The translations under genes were made by a program, and so were the position numbers. This document shows, one piece after another, positions 55,519 to 64,000 of a DNA stretch of 64,000 nucleotides (position 1 is the stretch's first letter; every line of letters begins with the position of its first letter). The notes below the pieces were generated by a model, which was given only the letters and a program-made list of their open reading frames with translations, ran no database searches and was not told the DNA's origin. The stretch covers positions 1 through 64,000 of the forward strand of contig DYIL01000013.1 of assembly GCA_020723665.1 (NCBI GenBank). The letters run 5' to 3'. The stretch comes from Methyloversatilis universalis. GTDB taxonomy: Bacteria > Pseudomonadota > Gammaproteobacteria > Methylococcales > Methylococcaceae.

Positions 55519-55611
55519 GCCTAACCCATCATCGATGGGTTCCGCTTCACTCTAGCCATCCTACGGCGGAAATATTCGCGACCAGATTGTGATAAGGATT
55601 CGGGAGACGAG

Positions 55612-57255
55612 ATGAGACCTTTAATCTTCGGCATGGGCAGATGGCGTATCGCCATGCTGATCGTGATGACGCTGGGCTTTTGCCATGCGGCGGCGGATCC
55701 GGGGGGATCGTTCGCCGACGCCTTGGCCCGGCTCAAGGAGGCTCCTCTGACCGAAATGGGCGAAGCCGTCGATCGGCTCGCTGAAACCAAGGATCGGGGC
55801 GTAGCGCCCGTGTTGCGGGCTCTGCTCGACGGTCGGCTTTATTACCGCAAGGACGACGGTCGTGTCGTTTTCGGCGACCCGGCCGAGGATGGCCTGGCTC
55901 TCGTGGACGTCCTCGATGGACAAGCTTTGGGTATCGTCGGCAAGTTCGAACTCAAGAAGATCGGTATCAACAATGCGCTGCGCACGCATTTGCGCGAAAC
56001 CCTCGGGCGGCTCGAACTCGCGGCTGAGGATGCGGCGCAGCGGCTCAAGGCGGTCGAAGCCATGAGTAAATCCTTGGATGAGGAAAACCTCGAACTGCTG
56101 CGCGCCCGCCTCGATGCGGAGACCGATGCCAAGGTGTCGGAAGCGATCGAAACGGCTTTGGCTCTGGCGGACCTCTCTAGCAATGACAAGGCCGCTCGCA
56201 TCGCCGCCATCAATGCCTTGCGTGGCAGCCTCAATCCGGACGTGCTCAACCGTTTGAATCAATTGCTGGATAAAGATGACGCAGGCCAATACCTGGAGCC
56301 CGACTCGGACGTTCGACACTCGGCCCAAGTCGCCGTCAAATCCATCGAATCCAAGCTGGCACTCTACCGTGCGGTCGAGACGGTGTTTTTCGGCTTGAGC
56401 CTGGGAGCGGTGCTGGTGCTCGCCTCCATCGGTCTCGCGATCACCTTCGGCGTCATGGGCGTTATCAACATGGCCCACGGCGAATTGATGATGCTGGGCG
56501 CCTACACCACCTACGTGGTGCAGCGGCTGATGCCGGGCCATTTGGATATTTCCCTGTTCGTCGCCATCCCGGCGGCGTTTCTCCTGTCCGCGCTGGTCGG
56601 CATCGCCATCGAGCGCGGCATCATTCGGTTTCTGTACGGGCGGCCGCTCGAAACCCTGCTGGCGACGTTCGGGGTGAGCCTGTTTCTTCAGCAGTTGGTC
56701 CGCACCATTTTCTCGCCTTTGAATCGAAGCGTCGCGACGCCGTCTTGGATGAGTGGTTCGCTGGAGATCAACGGCGCATTGTCCTTGACCTTGAACCGGT
56801 TCTACATCCTGATGTTTTGCCTTCTGGTGTTCGCAGCCTTGCTGCAAGTCCTGAAACGTAGCCGGATCGGACTGGAAGTGCGGGCGGTCGCGCAAAACCG
56901 CGCCATGGCCAAAGCCATGGGCATTCCGACCGAGCGGGTGGACGCCCTGACTTTCGGCCTGGGTTCGGGCATCGCCGGCGTCGCCGGCGTGGCGCTCAGC
57001 CAGCTCACCAACGTGGGACCGAATCTGGGGCAGTCGTACATCGTGGATTCGTTCATGGTGGTGGTGTTCGGCGGGGTAGGCAACTTGTGGGGCACCCTGA
57101 TCGGCGGATTTTCGCTGGGGATCGCCAACAAACTGCTGGAACCGTACGCCGGTGCGGTGCTGGCGAAAATCCTGATGCTCGTGTTCATCATTCTGTTCAT
57201 CCAGAAACGCCCGCGCGGACTGTTCCCGCAGAAGGGCCGGGCGGCGGAGGCTTGA
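55612..57255 (+). CDS. urtB: Urea ABC transporter permease UrtB
   Basis: A 547-residue protein. A signal peptide or anchor (FCHAAA) is followed by a periplasmic helical domain of about 230 residues (HEAT-like: LRALLDGRLYYRKDDG, LRARLDAETDAKVSEAIETA), which is normal for UrtB. Then eight or so membrane helices of a branched-chain amino-acid-type permease (GVMGVINMAHGELMMLGAYT, RAVAQNRAMAKAMGIPTERV). Forms the channel with UrtC. Stops 3 bases before urtC. Confidence 0.96.
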   Translation: MRPLIFGMGRWRIAMLIVMTLGFCHAAADPGGSFADALARLKEAPLTEMGEAVDRLAETKDRGVAPVLRALLDGRLYYRKDDGRVVFGDPAEDGLALVDVLDGQALGIVGKFELKKIGINNALRTHLRETLGRLELAAEDAAQRLKAVEAMSKSLDEENLELLRARLDAETDAKVSEAIETALALADLSSNDKAARIAAINALRGSLNPDVLNRLNQLLDKDDAGQYLEPDSDVRHSAQVAVKSIESKLALYRAVETVFFGLSLGAVLVLASIGLAITFGVMGVINMAHGELMMLGAYTTYVVQRLMPGHLDISLFVAIPAAFLLSALVGIAIERGIIRFLYGRPLETLLATFGVSLFLQQLVRTIFSPLNRSVATPSWMSGSLEINGALSLTLNRFYILMFCLLVFAALLQVLKRSRIGLEVRAVAQNRAMAKAMGIPTERVDALTFGLGSGIAGVAGVALSQLTNVGPNLGQSYIVDSFMVVVFGGVGNLWGTLIGGFSLGIANKLLEPYAGAVLAKILMLVFIILFIQKRPRGLFPQKGRAAEA

Positions 57256-57258
57256 TCC

Positions 57259-58344
57259 ATGGTGTTGGGTTTATTGCGGAAATCGGCGGTCGACGTTCCG
57301 TTTCTGGCGGTGCTGGCGGTCATAACCGTGCTCGTTCCGCTGTCCAACCTGGCTTTGCCGGAATCCTCGCCCTTGCACCTTTCGACGTATACCGTGACCT
57401 TGGTGGGCAAGTACTTGACCTACGCACTACTGGCGCTCGCCGTGGACCTGGTTTGGGGCTATTGCGGCATCCTCAGCCTCGGCCACGGCGCTTTTTTTGC
57501 CTTGGGCGGGTATGCGATGGGCATGTATTTGATGAGGCGGATTGGCGATCGCGGCGTATACGGCAATCCGGTACTGCCGGATTTCATGGTCTTTCTCAAT
57601 TGGAAAGAATTGCCCTGGTATTGGTACGGCTTCGATCATTTCTGGTTCTCGCTCCTCGTGGTGGCCTTGGCGCCGGGCCTGCTGGCCTACGTTTTCGGGT
57701 GGTTTGCGTTTCGCTCGCGGGTAACCGGCGTTCATCTTTCCATCATCACGCAGGCGCTGACCTACGCCCTGATGCTGGCCTTCTTCCGTAACGAGATGGG
57801 CTTCGGCGGCAATAACGGTCTGACCGATTTCAAGGACATTCTGGGGTTCAATCTCCAGTCCGACGGCACGCGTGCGGCGCTGTTCGCGGCTTCGGCGCTC
57901 GCGTTGATGGGCGCTTACGCGGCCAGCCGCCTGGTGGTCGAATCCAAGCTCGGCCGCGTAGTCGCGGCGATCCGTGACGATGAGAACCGGGTCCGTTTCC
58001 TGGGCTATCGGGTCGAACAGTTCAAGCTTTGGATCTTCGTCTTCTCTGCGGTATTGGCAGGCATCGCCGGAGCCCTGTACGTGCCTCAGGTCGGCATCAT
58101 CAATCCCAGCGAATTCTCGCCGCTGAACTCGCTCGAGATCGTCATCTGGGTCGCGGTCGGCGGCCGCGGAACGCTTTACGGCGCCGTGGTCGGCGCGATT
58201 CTGGTGAATTTCGCCAAGACCGTGTTCACCGGCGTATTGCCGGAAATGTGGCTGTTCGTCCTCGGGGCTATCTTTGTGCTGGTCACCTTGTTGTTGCCCG
58301 ACGGCTTGACCGGCCTTTGGCGTCGCAAGGAGCAAGCCGCATGA
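57259..58344 (+). CDS. urtC: Urea ABC transporter permease UrtC
   Basis: A 361-residue LivM-like permease. The typical GYCGILSLGHGAFFALGGYA and the cytoplasmic loop ESKLGRVVAAIRDDENRVRF (ATPase contact) are present. Follows urtB by 3 bases and overlaps urtD by ATGA. Confidence 0.96.
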   Translation: MVLGLLRKSAVDVPFLAVLAVITVLVPLSNLALPESSPLHLSTYTVTLVGKYLTYALLALAVDLVWGYCGILSLGHGAFFALGGYAMGMYLMRRIGDRGVYGNPVLPDFMVFLNWKELPWYWYGFDHFWFSLLVVALAPGLLAYVFGWFAFRSRVTGVHLSIITQALTYALMLAFFRNEMGFGGNNGLTDFKDILGFNLQSDGTRAALFAASALALMGAYAASRLVVESKLGRVVAAIRDDENRVRFLGYRVEQFKLWIFVFSAVLAGIAGALYVPQVGIINPSEFSPLNSLEIVIWVAVGGRGTLYGAVVGAILVNFAKTVFTGVLPEMWLFVLGAIFVLVTLLLPDGLTGLWRRKEQAA

Positions 58345-59156
58345 CTGTCGTAAAGGCAGCACTCGTAGCCACACCGTCGGATGACGAACGGACTGAAGAT
58401 CGCCGCATTGAACCGGCGCACAAGCCGATTCTGTACCTTGAAGACGTCACGGTCAGCTTCGATGGTTTCCATGCGCTCAACGCGCTGACCCTTTACATCG
58501 ACGAGGGTGAGCTGCGCTGCATCATCGGGCCGAACGGCGCCGGCAAGACCACGATGATGGACGTCATCAGCGGAAAGACCCGGCCGGACAAGGGGACGAT
58601 CTATTTCGGCCAGGCCGTGGATCTCTTGACGCTGGACGAGCCGGCCATCGCCGAGGCCGGCATCTGCCGGAAATTCCAGAAGCCCAGCGTGTTCGAGTCG
58701 CAAACCGTGTTCTGGAACCTGGAACTGGCCATGCGCACCGACAAGCGGGTGTGGCCGACTCTGTTCGCGCGATTGACCGGGGAACAGCGGGACGCCATCC
58801 ACGAAGTGCTGGAGACCGTTGGCTTGACCGCGCTCCGGGACCGGCGGGCCGGGGAACTGTCCCACGGCCAGAAGCAATGGCTGGAAATCGGCATGCTGCT
58901 GATGCAACAGCCCAAGGTGCTGCTGCTGGACGAACCGGTGGCGGGCATGACCCACCAGGAGACCGAACGGACCGCCGAGCTGCTTTTGTCGCTGGAAGGC
59001 AAGCACTCGGTCGTGGTGGTGGAACACGACATGGAGTTCGTGCGTTCCATTGCCCGTAAGGTCACCGTGCTGCACGAAGGCTCGGTATTGACCGAAGGCC
59101 GCATGGACGAGGTGCAGAATGATCCGCGCGTCATCGAAGTCTATTTGGGGGCCTGA
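58341..59156 (+). CDS. urtD: Urea ABC transporter ATPase UrtD
   Basis: A 271-residue ATPase. Walker A GPNGAGKTT, signature LSHGQKQWLEIGMLL, Walker B KVLLLDEPVAGM, switch His in VVVEHDMEF. An N-terminal extension of about 35 residues precedes the domain. QKPSVFESQTVFWNLELAM in the helical subdomain is typical of UrtD. Overlaps urtE (TGATG). Confidence 0.96.
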   Translation: MTVVKAALVATPSDDERTEDRRIEPAHKPILYLEDVTVSFDGFHALNALTLYIDEGELRCIIGPNGAGKTTMMDVISGKTRPDKGTIYFGQAVDLLTLDEPAIAEAGICRKFQKPSVFESQTVFWNLELAMRTDKRVWPTLFARLTGEQRDAIHEVLETVGLTALRDRRAGELSHGQKQWLEIGMLLMQQPKVLLLDEPVAGMTHQETERTAELLLSLEGKHSVVVVEHDMEFVRSIARKVTVLHEGSVLTEGRMDEVQNDPRVIEVYLGA

Positions 59157-59935
59157 TGCTGAGCGTAGCCGCACTCAACCAATACTACGGCGAAAGCCAT
59201 ATCCTCTGGGACCTGAGCCTCGATATTCCGGCCGGAGCCAGCGTCGCCCTGATGGGGCGGAACGGCGTCGGCAAGACCACGCTCTTGAAATGCATCATGG
59301 GGCTATTGCCCGTGCGTACGGGCGAAATTCGCTATGAGGATCATTCGCTGACCGCGCTTCCGGCGGAGAGGCGCGCGGAACTCGGGATCAGTTACGTCCC
59401 GCAGGGCAGGGAAATCTTTCCCATGCTGACGGTAGAGGAAAATCTCAAGACGGGGCTTCGGGCGCGCGGCGATAGGTTCAAACGCATTCCTGAGGAAATC
59501 TTCGAGATCTTCCCGGTGCTCAAGACCATGCTGCGCCGGCGGGGCGGCGATCTATCCGGCGGCCAGCAGCAGCAACTCGCCATCGGGCGGGCGTTGGTGC
59601 TGAGACCCCAGCTATTGATCCTCGACGAACCTACCGAGGGCATACAGCCCAACATCGTCAGCGAGATCGGCGACGTCATCATCCGCCTGAACCGGGCCCG
59701 CGGCAAGGATGTCCGTTTCGAGAAACGCGAGCCCTCGGTGGCGGACGAGATTTCAGATGCCATCGTCCGCGTCAACCGGGAAATGGGGGTAACGGTTCTC
59801 CTCGTGGAACAGAAACAGCATTTCGTAAAGCGCGTGGCCGACCGGTTCCTGGTCATGGACAAGGGGCGCATCGTCGCTGGCGGCACCATGGCGGAATTGA
59901 CAGAAGACTTGGTACGGCGGTATTTGACCGTGTAG
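59156..59935 (+). CDS. urtE: Urea ABC transporter ATPase UrtE, with internal insertion
   Basis: A 259-residue ATPase. Walker A GRNGVGKTT, YVPQGREIFPMLTVEEN (UrtE-typical), signature LSGGQQQQLAIGRALV, Walker B LLILDEPTEGIQPNIV, switch His replaced by Gln in LLVEQKQHF as usual for UrtE. Compared with the usual 230 residues, about 28 are inserted between Walker B and the switch. SEIGDVIIRLNRARG is followed by KDVRFEKREPSV and then DEISDAIVRVNREMG, a diverged copy of the same helix. This looks like a local tandem duplication; the ATPase motifs remain intact. Confidence 0.95.
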   Translation: MLSVAALNQYYGESHILWDLSLDIPAGASVALMGRNGVGKTTLLKCIMGLLPVRTGEIRYEDHSLTALPAERRAELGISYVPQGREIFPMLTVEENLKTGLRARGDRFKRIPEEIFEIFPVLKTMLRRRGGDLSGGQQQQLAIGRALVLRPQLLILDEPTEGIQPNIVSEIGDVIIRLNRARGKDVRFEKREPSVADEISDAIVRVNREMGVTVLLVEQKQHFVKRVADRFLVMDKGRIVAGGTMAELTEDLVRRYLTV

Positions 59936-60025
59936 CTCAGAGCGTTTTCATCGCTGATGTACGCTCGAAAAGGAAGCTGCCTTCGGCAGCCAGTGAATTT
60001 GAAGCGGGTCTCGCCCCGCCGGCGA

Positions 60026-60059
60026 GTTTCTTTCTTTTGCTTGCCCAAAAGAAAGAAAC
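60026..60059. repeat. 14-base-pair hairpin GTTTCTTTCTTTTG...CAAAAGAAAGAAAC
   Basis: Perfect stem with a 6-base loop 90 bases after urtE, preceded by a smaller hairpin GCTGCCTTCGGCAGC (59977-59991). Related to the hairpin upstream of the porin, so similar stems bracket the urea-uptake operon. The rest of 59936-60275 holds no gene; a GTTCGTCGAAGGG unit lies near 60204. Confidence 0.75.
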
Positions 60060-60275
60060 CGAAGAAAAGGGCACCCGGATGGCGCGCTGATCCTGCGCGT
60101 CGCCGGCGATGCTCGGGCGCGCCATACGAGACGATTCCACAATGCCGTACATCGCACTAGAAAATGGTCTAGGAGTCCGACCCACTAGCTCCTTCATCCT
60201 GAGTTCGTCGAAGGGTTTTTGGGACCTATTTAGTTAGGTAGAGCCGTTACCGATTTCGATTTTTTGGGAGAATTT

Positions 60276-60860
60276 ATGAGCAAGCGATTTTTCCACAGCC
60301 TGGCGGTCATCACGAGCTCGGGCACACTGCCCGAAGCCGTCCTCGCCCACACCGGCGCGGGTTCAATACATGGCTTCAACGCCGGATTCGTGCATCCCTT
60401 CATGGGGCCGGACCATCTGTTGACCATGCTCGCGGTCGGTTTCTGGGCCGTTGCCTTGGGCGGCCGCGCTTTGTGGTTCGTGCCGCTCTCCTTCGTGACC
60501 GTAATGGCGGTCGGGGCGGGTTTACAGCATTTCGGTTTGGTCTTGCCGTCCGCCGAGATGACGGTGGCGCTTTCGGTCGCCGTGATGGGACTCGTTCTCG
60601 TCGTCAACTGGCGCGCAGGCTACGGTCTCGCGGGCGCTTTGGCGGCGGGGTTCGCGCTTTTCCACGGCTATGTGCATGCCGAGGAGATCGGGCGGGACAT
60701 GGGCGCGTTTCACTATGCGGGAGGGTTCCTGATCGCGACCGCGGTCTTGCATGGGCTGGGTATGCTGCTCGGCGTGGCTGTCGGCAGGCTGGATTTGCTG
60801 CGTCGGGCGCTCGGAGCGTTTTGCGCGGGAGTAGGGGTCTATCTTCTGGCAGGAAGCTAG
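60276..60860 (+). CDS. ureJ: HupE/UreJ family nickel permease
   Basis: A 194-residue inner-membrane protein. GFVHPFMGPDHLLTMLAVGF with the HxxxGxDH nickel motif, then about six helices and FHGYVHAEEIG, are typical of HupE/UreJ. It imports Ni(II) for the urease active site. ATG has GGGAGA just upstream. The first gene of the urease cluster, 9 bases before ureD. Confidence 0.93.
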   Translation: MSKRFFHSLAVITSSGTLPEAVLAHTGAGSIHGFNAGFVHPFMGPDHLLTMLAVGFWAVALGGRALWFVPLSFVTVMAVGAGLQHFGLVLPSAEMTVALSVAVMGLVLVVNWRAGYGLAGALAAGFALFHGYVHAEEIGRDMGAFHYAGGFLIATAVLHGLGMLLGVAVGRLDLLRRALGAFCAGVGVYLLAGS

Positions 60861-60869
60861 GCGGCTCGC

Positions 60870-61694
60870 TTGTCGGTACAAGATGCGGCTGGTCCTGGTT
60901 GGGAGGCCGAACTCAAGCTCGGCTTCGCATTCCGAGGGGGAAGGACCATCCTGGCCGAGCGGCGCCACCGCGGCCCACTGGCGGTGCAAAGGCCGTTCTA
61001 TCCGGAGGGCGAGGTTTGCCACGTGTATCTTCTGCACCCGCCAGGCGGCGTGGTCGGGGGTGATCGTCTGGACATTCGGGCGACTGCCGGAAAGGAGAGC
61101 AAGGCTTTGATCACCACGCCCGCCGCGGGAAAGTTCTATCGGAGCGAGGATCTGCCGGCAAGGCAGACGGTCAATCTGACGGTGGGTCAGAGCGCGGTGC
61201 TCGAATGGCTTCCGCAGGAGTCGATTTTCTATCGCGGGGCTAGCGTCGTCTCGGAAGTGGCCGTGGACTTGGCGGAGGCTGCGCGGTTCATAGGCTGGGA
61301 AAGCTTTTGCTTGGGCCGGCCGGCCAGCGGCGAAGCGTTCGACCGGGGAAGGGCGGTCTTCCGCTGGTCAATTCGGACGAGCGGAAGGCCCCTGCTGATC
61401 GAGCGGTTCGAGGTGGACGACCGGGTCTTGAAAGCTACGTGGGGCTTGCAAGGGCAGCCGATCGGCGCGAGCCTATTCGCCTACCCCGCGCTTCCGAACG
61501 GCCTGGATCTCGTGCGGGCCATCGCCGGCGACCGGCCCGGCTTCGGAGCCACGCTGGTCGATGGGCTGTTGGTATGCCGGGCGTTAGATAGTCGAATTGG
61601 GCCGCTGCGCCGGCTGTTAGTCGAGTTGTGGCGGGCCGTTCGTCCGAACGTCATCGGCCGAGAGGCGTGTTTGCCGAGGATTTGGGCGACTTGA
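60870..61694 (+). CDS. ureD: Urease accessory protein UreD
   Basis: A 274-residue nickel-delivery scaffold that, with UreF and UreG, activates apo-urease. LKLGFAFRGGRTILAERRHR near the N-terminus, HPPGGVVGGDRLDI and AAGKFYRSED, and LPQESIFYRGA are the family signatures. Start TTG at 60870. Followed by a 590-base interruption before ureA instead of the usual few bases. Confidence 0.94.
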   Translation: MSVQDAAGPGWEAELKLGFAFRGGRTILAERRHRGPLAVQRPFYPEGEVCHVYLLHPPGGVVGGDRLDIRATAGKESKALITTPAAGKFYRSEDLPARQTVNLTVGQSAVLEWLPQESIFYRGASVVSEVAVDLAEAARFIGWESFCLGRPASGEAFDRGRAVFRWSIRTSGRPLLIERFEVDDRVLKATWGLQGQPIGASLFAYPALPNGLDLVRAIAGDRPGFGATLVDGLLVCRALDSRIGPLRRLLVELWRAVRPNVIGREACLPRIWAT

Positions 61695-61713
61695 AGATTA
61701 AATCGATTGGAAG

Positions 61714-61752
61714 CCCTTCGACTTCGCTTTCGCTACGCTCAGGGCGAACGGC
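61714..61752. repeat. Left inverted repeat of the cassette inside the urease operon
   Basis: CCCTTCGACTTCGCTTTCGC, then TACGCTCAGGGCGAACGGC, matches 62161-62199 in inverse orientation with about two differences. The two flank the frameshifted GIY-YIG gene. The same CCCTTCGAC...GGGCGAACGG units occur in pieces in repeat family 1. Confidence 0.85.
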
Positions 61753-61828
61753 GTGCTGAGATCGGTATAAGGTAACGGTATCCAATTCTCATTCAGTCCG
61801 AAGTTGTAGGATTAACAAAGGCTTCGAT

Positions 61829-62120
61829 ATGAGCTTTTGGGTTTATATCCTCCGCTGCCGGGATGGCTCGTACTATACAGGGCACACCGACAATCTCGAG
61901 AAACGTGTTGCCGAGCACCAAGCCGGCTTGTGTGAGGGATACACGGGAAGCCGTCTACCTGTTGAACTGGTGTTTAGCCAAGAATTCGCGTCGCGTGGAG
62001 GCCCTGGCCATGGAGCAGCGAATTAAGGGTGGGAGTCGCAGAAAGAAGGAAGCGACGATGCGCGGAGATTGGGATGAGATGAACCGACTTTCTCGAGGTA
62101 AGCACCGGCATGAAAGATAG
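61829..62120 (+). pseudogene. Frameshifted GIY-YIG endonuclease-family gene
   Basis: MSFWVYILRCRDGSYYTGHT is the GIY-YIG signature (here VYI...YYTG), with the catalytic Arg in NLEKRVAEHQ. At about 61994 one base too many breaks the frame. The conserved end (VEALAMEQRIKG, SRRKKEATMRGDWDEMNRL) continues in another frame to 62120. The complete reading would be a short single-domain GIY-YIG protein of about 96 residues. It sits between inverted repeats within the urease operon. Confidence 0.85.
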
Positions 62121-62160
62121 GCCGGCTGCCGTATGCTTTTGAGTGTCGTGACCAAAGTCT

Positions 62161-62199
62161 GCCGTTCGCCCTGAGCGTAGCGATAGCGGAGTCGAAGGG
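62161..62199. repeat. Right inverted repeat of the cassette inside the urease operon
   Basis: GCCGTTCGCCCTGAGCGTAG, then CGATAGCGGAGTCGAAGGG, is the inverse of 61714-61752. Together with the GIY-YIG remnant it forms a unit of about 485 bases. Confidence 0.85.
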
Positions 62200-62286
62200 C
62201 CTAAAGAGATGAACGATGGGTATCGGCTGCCGGCCTTTGTTTGTCCTGCTAATGATGACTTTTGAAAGAAACCTATAGCATCCGCC

Positions 62287-62589
62287 ATGCAATTAACCCC
62301 ACGAGAAAAAGACAAACTACTCCTCTTCACCGCCGCGCTCCTCGCCGAGCGGCGCAAAGCCAAGGGATTGAAGCTCAATTACCCGGAAGCCGTGGCCTAT
62401 CTCAGTGCCGCCATCATAGAAGGCGCGAGGGAAGGGCGCAGCGTCGCGGAATTGATGGAATACGGCCGGACTCTGCTGAGCCGGGATGACGTCATGGAAG
62501 GTATCGCGGAGATGATTCCGGAGGTGCAGGTGGAGGCGACCTTTCCGGACGGCACCAAGCTCGTGACCGTTCACAATCCGATTCTGTAG
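62287..62589 (+). CDS. ureA: Urease subunit gamma UreA
   Basis: A 100-residue structural subunit: [40 protein letters not shown] and [20 protein letters not shown] are near-invariant in UreA. Separate gamma and beta genes are the usual bacterial arrangement. The interrupted upstream region means it may need its own promoter. Confidence 0.97.
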   Translation: MQLTPREKDKLLLFTAALLAERRKAKGLKLNYPEAVAYLSAAIIEGAREGRSVAELMEYGRTLLSRDDVMEGIAEMIPEVQVEATFPDGTKLVTVHNPIL

Positions 62590-62600
62590 GGGGAGACTCG

Positions 62601-62902
62601 ATGATACCCGGAGAAATCCTCGTCGAAGACGGCGAGATCGAACTGAACGCGGGACGCGACGCCATCACGGTGGTCGTCGCGAATACCGGCGATAGACCGA
62701 TACAGGTCGGCTCGCACTACCATTTCTTCGAAACCAATCCGGCTTTGCGTTTCGATCGCGACCTCACGCGTGGCTATCGGCTCGACATTGCGGCGGGCAC
62801 GGCGGTTCGCTTCGAGCCGGGGCAGACGCGCGAGGTGCGGTTGGTGCCGCTCGCGGGCGAGCGCCGCGTTTACGGGTTTCACCAGAAGATCATGGGGGCC
62901 TT

Positions 62903-62906
<4 letters not shown>
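62601..62906 (+). CDS. ureB: Urease subunit beta UreB
   Basis: A 101-residue subunit: [40 protein letters not shown] and [20 protein letters not shown] are the family signatures. Eleven bases after ureA with GGGGGAG as ribosome site; overlaps ureC by ATGA. Confidence 0.97.

Positions 62907-64000
<1,094 letters not shown>

Overview
The window is GC-rich, mostly single-copy chromosomal DNA from a Gram-negative proteobacterium. The outer-membrane porin, Sec lipoproteins, RecB, NorCB and a TIGR04073-type (exosortase-associated) protein fit a gammaproteobacterium. A methanotroph-like member of the Methylococcales is my best guess, but no methane oxidation gene is present, so this is inference only.

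Layout. 0.4-7.4 kb: an amino-acid permease, a DUF429-like protein, a TSUP permease-CrcB-DUF190 operon, a formyltransferase and a YceK-type lipoprotein. 8.3-11.2 kb: a compact mercury resistance operon, merR divergent from merTPA, with a clear MerR-type promoter. 11.5-17.9 kb: a decaying metalloid region. Thioredoxin-like and MerR-like genes are broken. An arsenosugar-type cluster follows: intact arsS, TIGR04283-type glycosyltransferase, ECF sigma and zf-HC2 partner, with a broken VTT-oxidoreductase fusion, a broken DUF547 gene and a truncated AhpD-like gene. 18.3-22.3 kb: two adjacent cupredoxin proteins whose copper ligands look reciprocally lost, plus a hypothetical protein. 22.6-27.1 kb: norB, norC, a small membrane protein and DUF2076, divergent from an SDR, then a TIGR04073 protein. 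27.6-36.3 kb: a multi-PAS SpoIIE phosphatase, a cytochrome c lipoprotein, a histidine kinase, and a sugar ABC importer without an ATPase gene. 36.4-46.5 kb: recB, an IS630 remnant, two small secreted proteins with a double-glycine motif, a TetR/DJ-1 pair, a molybdopterin oxidoreductase and a protease fragment. 46.6-64.0 kb: nitrogen acquisition. A transporter-fused hybrid histidine kinase and its response regulator lie near a porin, urtABCDE, a HupE/UreJ permease, ureD, ureA, ureB and the start of ureC, which runs off the end. These would capture urea outside the cell, import it with ATP and hydrolyse it to ammonium and CO2.

Intergenic space is unusually rich in dispersed palindromic elements. 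There are at least three families bounded by inverted repeats, plus a short element that starts directly at stop codons. Several genes next to them are truncated or frameshifted. No rRNA, tRNA or CRISPR array was recognised.
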